6,214 nt of DNA from Cycloclasticus sp. (GTDB lineage: Bacteria > Pseudomonadota > Gammaproteobacteria > Methylococcales > Cycloclasticaceae): the NCBI GenBank assembly GCA_012960055.1, contig DUCA01000057.1, forward strand, positions 1 through 6,214. Direction: 5' to 3'. A program made the position numbers and the translations under genes. Below are positions 4,405-6,214 of this stretch, one piece after another. Each line of letters begins with the position of its first letter. Position 1 is the first letter of the stretch. The notes under the pieces are model-generated. The model was not told the origin of the DNA and did not search any database. It saw nothing but the letters and a program-made list of their open reading frames with translations.

Positions 4405-6214
4405 TTACTCTGGTTTAGCCATTTCTTCACAAGGCGTCACATACGAACACTCTTGTTGCGGGCAAACTTTCTCACTGCCTCGCCGTTTGGTTGTTTTTAC
4501 TGTCAAGATAGGCCAGTTACAATTCGGGCATGGCTCATTAATCGGCGGGTTCCACAGTGCGTATTTACACTTTGGGTAATTCGAACAGGAATAAAATAGC
4601 TTCCCTTTTCGAGATTTTCGTTCGAGTATGGTGCCTTTTTTACAGTCCGGACACACTACATTGGTGTCTTTCGGTTTTTCTAACGGTTCCATGTGTTTGC
4701 AATTTGGATAGGAGCTGCAACCAATAAATTTACCGTAGCGCCCGGTACGAATAATTAAATTTGATTCGCATTTCGGACACTGACGACCTTCCACTACTTC
4801 AGGTTCAGCCGCTGCCGCATCGTCATTTAGATTACGCGTATAGCTGCACTCCGGATAATCTGTACAACCAATAAAGCGACCATTTCGCCCTAAGCGAATC
4901 GACAACTGCTTGCCGCACTCTGGGCAATTTTCATCCATCGCCTCTTGCGTCACATCACTACGCTGAACACTGGCTTCTTTATCTTCAATCAATGCTTTAA
5001 ACGGCTGCCAAAACATTTTCATCAGTGGTAACCATTGCTTTTCGCCTCGCGAAACGGCATCAAGGTCATCTTCTAACTTGGCAGTAAAGTCGTAATCCAC
5101 GTAGTTTGTGAAGTGCTGGGTTAAAAACTTATTAACAATTCGACCCACATCTGTTGGGTAAAAACGTTTGGTTTCCAGCTCTACATAATCCCGGTTCTGC
5201 AAGGTTGAAATAATAGACGCATACGTTGATGGTCGACCAATGCCGTACTCTTCCAGGGCCTTCACTAAACTCGCCTCACCGTAACGCGGTGGTGGTTCGG
5301 TAAAGTGCTGATTAGGAATGACCTCAAGCAAGTCTATCAACTCGCCTTCTTGCATTGGCGGCAATAAATTTTCTTTGTTGTCGTCATCTTCTTTACTGTC
5401 GTCCTTGCCCTCAAGGTATACCGACATAAAACCTGGCTTATTAACCGTTGATCCGGTTGCACGAAACACATGCCCCTTGCCGCAGGTTAAATCTGCGCTC
5501 ACGCCATCAATTAAGGCATGAATCATTTGGCTGGCAACGGCGCGTTTCCATATCAATAAATATAATTTATATTGATCGTTTGATAACGAACCACGAATCT
5601 CTTCAGGCACCCTATTTGCTGAACTTGGCCTAATCGCCTCATGCGCCTCTTGAGCATTCTTGGATTTGGTTTTGTAAACCGGCACCGTTTTTGGCACATT
5701 TTCTTTGCCGTAGCGCGACGCTATCAACCCACGAATTTCTTCAACCGCTTCATCGGCCAAATTCACGGAGTCGGTTCTCATGTAGGTAATTAAACCAGCC
5801 GTCTCAGCGCCAATGGTCACCCCTTCATACAATTGCTGGGCAATTTGCATTGTTTTCTTGGTGGTAAAACCCAGTTTTCTTGAGGCTTCTTGCTGCAGCG
5901 TTGAGGTTGTAAAGGGCGCTGCCGGGTTACGTTTACGCTGCTTCTTTTGTAGCTTCTTAACCAGTAACTGACTGGCTGCAACGGCTGTAATATCGTCTTT
6001 TATTTTATTCGCGAAAGTAGCATCTTCAACGCTAAATTGCGTGAGCTTAGTATCGTCAAAATGCGTGAGTTTCGCTTTAAACGATTTATCTGCGGTTTTT
6101 ACAGACGCTTCAATACTCCAATATTCGCGGTTTTTGAACGCTTCTATTGCCAGTTCTCGCTCAACGATTAACCGTAAAGCAGGGCTTTGCACACGGCCCG
6201 CTGATAAACCGCGT
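4405..6214 (-). CDS. topA: DNA topoisomerase I, C-terminal 602 residues (N-terminus beyond right edge)
   Basis: Type IA topoisomerase that relaxes negative supercoils by cutting one strand through a 5'-phosphotyrosine. The frame is open to the window edge: before the GTG at 6192 it continues with RGLSAGR, which joins VQSPALRLIVERE, a conserved internal TopA motif, so 6192 is not the start. Counting from the first visible residue, the catalytic tyrosine is Tyr144 in GLITYMRTDS (codon 5784-5782). APFTTSTLQQEA, QEAHEAIRPS, HFTEPPPRYGEASLVKALE and GIGRPSTYASII complete the core. The C-terminus has four C4 zinc ribbons with cysteines at about 430/433/450/456, 479/482/499/505, 521/524/543/549 and 562/565/584/589. 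An acidic linker (DDSKEDDDNKE) lies before the HFTEPP motif. The Toprim domain is outside the window. It looks like the first gene seen of the topA-purE-tsaC-hemF unit. Confidence 0.97.
   Translation of the reverse strand, partial: RGLSAGRVQSPALRLIVERELAIEAFKNREYWSIEASVKTADKSFKAKLTHFDDTKLTQFSVEDATFANKIKDDITAVAASQLLVKKLQKKQRKRNPAAPFTTSTLQQEASRKLGFTTKKTMQIAQQLYEGVTIGAETAGLITYMRTDSVNLADEAVEEIRGLIASRYGKENVPKTVPVYKTKSKNAQEAHEAIRPSSANRVPEEIRGSLSNDQYKLYLLIWKRAVASQMIHALIDGVSADLTCGKGHVFRATGSTVNKPGFMSVYLEGKDDSKEDDDNKENLLPPMQEGELIDLLEVIPNQHFTEPPPRYGEASLVKALEEYGIGRPSTYASIISTLQNRDYVELETKRFYPTDVGRIVNKFLTQHFTNYVDYDFTAKLEDDLDAVSRGEKQWLPLMKMFWQPFKALIEDKEASVQRSDVTQEAMDENCPECGKQLSIRLGRNGRFIGCTDYPECSYTRNLNDDAAAAEPEVVEGRQCPKCESNLIIRTGRYGKFIGCSSYPNCKHMEPLEKPKDTNVVCPDCKKGTILERKSRKGKLFYSCSNYPKCKYALWNPPINEPCPNCNWPILTVKTTKRRGSEKVCPQQECSYVTPCEEMAKPE

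Noticed and set aside
5318..5633. Two plus-strand frames opposite topA
   Set aside because: They are antisense shadows; the Ser/Leu-rich stretch simply mirrors the acidic linker codons of topA.
6190..6192. GTG as start of topA
   Set aside because: The frame stays open upstream to the window edge with the conserved GLSAGR segment, and the Toprim domain must lie before it. GTG is an internal valine.

Overview
The window looks like a housekeeping segment of a gammaproteobacterial chromosome of moderate G+C. The supporting evidence is the gene set topA-purE-tsaC-hemF together with hemB-aroE, a Pseudomonas-type magnesium porphobilinogen synthase, an oxygen-dependent coproporphyrinogen oxidase, and an MlaC-family periplasmic lipid-transport protein. 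The organism should respire or at least tolerate oxygen. A marine or methylotrophic Thiotrichales-like lineage is possible, but that is only a guess.

Layout. At the left edge, on the minus strand, are the first 22 codons of aroE (positions 1-67), preceded by hemB (71-1084) with a 3-base gap, so the two form a tight transcription unit. Positions 1085-1222 hold the divergent control region: a candidate hemB promoter with an A/T tract, a candidate rightward promoter, and a perfect 8-bp inverted repeat. Positions 1223-1601 (+) carry what reads as a decayed gene for a small secreted DUF302-like protein, broken by three homopolymer indels and one stop codon. It runs into an intact mlaC-like gene (1634-2374, or from 1598). 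That gene converges on hemF, and their stop codons overlap. From 2371 to the right edge, all genes lie on the minus strand and are transcribed topA > purE > tsaC > hemF with gaps of 15, 17 and 10 bases, which looks like one operon.

How the genes relate. hemB (step 2 of tetrapyrrole synthesis) and hemF (late aerobic haem synthesis) flank the mlaC island. tsaC makes the threonylcarbamoyl-AMP used for tRNA t6A, purE works in de novo purine synthesis, aroE in the shikimate pathway, and topA relaxes negative supercoils. In many gammaproteobacteria purE(K)-tsaC-hemF-aroE are neighbours. Here purK is absent, and hemB plus the divergent pseudogene/mlaC block sits between hemF and aroE.

I see no transposase, integrase, tRNA, rRNA, CRISPR or convincing intrinsic terminator. 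I did not find a novel multi-gene system. The most informative unannotated item is the decayed DUF302-like gene with its palindromic leader.
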